Below are positions 63,902 to 64,000 of a DNA stretch of 64,000 bases, piece after piece. The position numbers and the translations under genes were made by a program. Position 1 is the stretch's first letter. Each line of letters starts with the position of its first letter. Source of the DNA: Setophaga petechia (taxonomy: Eukaryota > Chordata > Aves > Passeriformes > Parulidae); NCBI GenBank assembly GCA_024362935.1, contig JANCRA010000011.1, forward strand, positions 5,084,001-5,148,000. Direction: 5' to 3'. Below the pieces are notes generated by a model. It did not search any database, was not told the origin of the DNA, and saw only the letters and a list, made by a program, of their open reading frames with translations.

Positions 63902-64000
63902 GGAGGAGAAAGACAGAGGAACAACTTGGTTTTTTCTTGCCATTAATATTCTGTAAAATAAGATGTTTCAGTGGAATCTCCTTTGCAGGCACATCTCAAA

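Larger units (their letters stand above)
59011..64000. other. AT-rich non-coding stretch to window end
   Basis: No gene recognised. 61730-62010 is a GC-richer patch with a GAG repeat. The longest open frame (169 codons, minus strand, 62644-63153) has no recognisable domain or favourable flanking signal and is treated as chance. T- and A-tracts crowd the last 200 bases. Confidence 0.5.

Noticed and set aside
1..64000. CRISPR array, phage, operon or other bacterial system
   Set aside because: No regularly spaced repeats, no dense coding and no ribosome-binding sites. CR1 and LTR content shows vertebrate nuclear DNA.

Overview
The window looks like non-coding nuclear DNA of a bird, probably a passerine. 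It is AT-rich. No open frame reads as a known protein, and there is no operon-like layout or RNA gene I recognise. The clearest clues to its origin are retroelements. There are three copies of CR1, the main avian LINE, ending in the typical ATTCTATG or GATTCTG-type tails. There is also one solo endogenous-retrovirus LTR whose edge (TGTCATGGTTTGACACTGGC) I recall from songbird genomes. The bird call is firm; passerine is an inference.

Layout: 1-4.1 kb is AT-rich sequence. 4.14-4.49 kb is an isolated CpG-rich island beside a perfect inverted repeat. 4.5-16.2 kb is unique-looking sequence with short repeats, a T18A24 tract and two notable inverted repeats. 16.16-16.25 kb is a CR1 3' end. 16.3-24.9 kb is AT-rich, with a 28-bp palindrome and a 25-bp tandem repeat. 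24.89-26.08 kb is a solo LTR on the minus strand with a 4-bp target duplication. 26-39.5 kb is AT-rich, with old palindromic repeat relics and one exon-like stretch near 33.96 kb. 39.53-40.60 kb is a long 5'-truncated CR1 with a decayed reverse-transcriptase end. 40.6-49.3 kb is AT-rich, with MIR-like relics and a third CR1 tail. 49.28-49.50 kb is a very old CR1/L3-like piece on the minus strand. 52.2-53.0 kb is an unexplained GC-rich block. 53.6-53.8 kb is a MIR-like relic. 58.8-59.0 kb holds two neighbouring ancient palindromic repeats. 59-64 kb is AT-rich.

No genes can be shown to work together. The most economical reading is a gene desert or the inside of a very large intron. Several stretches have the texture of conserved regulatory DNA: dense homeodomain, TCF, SOX and forkhead-like sites with few repeats. 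That can only be tested by alignment to other birds. I found no convincing new coding system. Repeat family names rest on remembered consensus similarity, not on a search.
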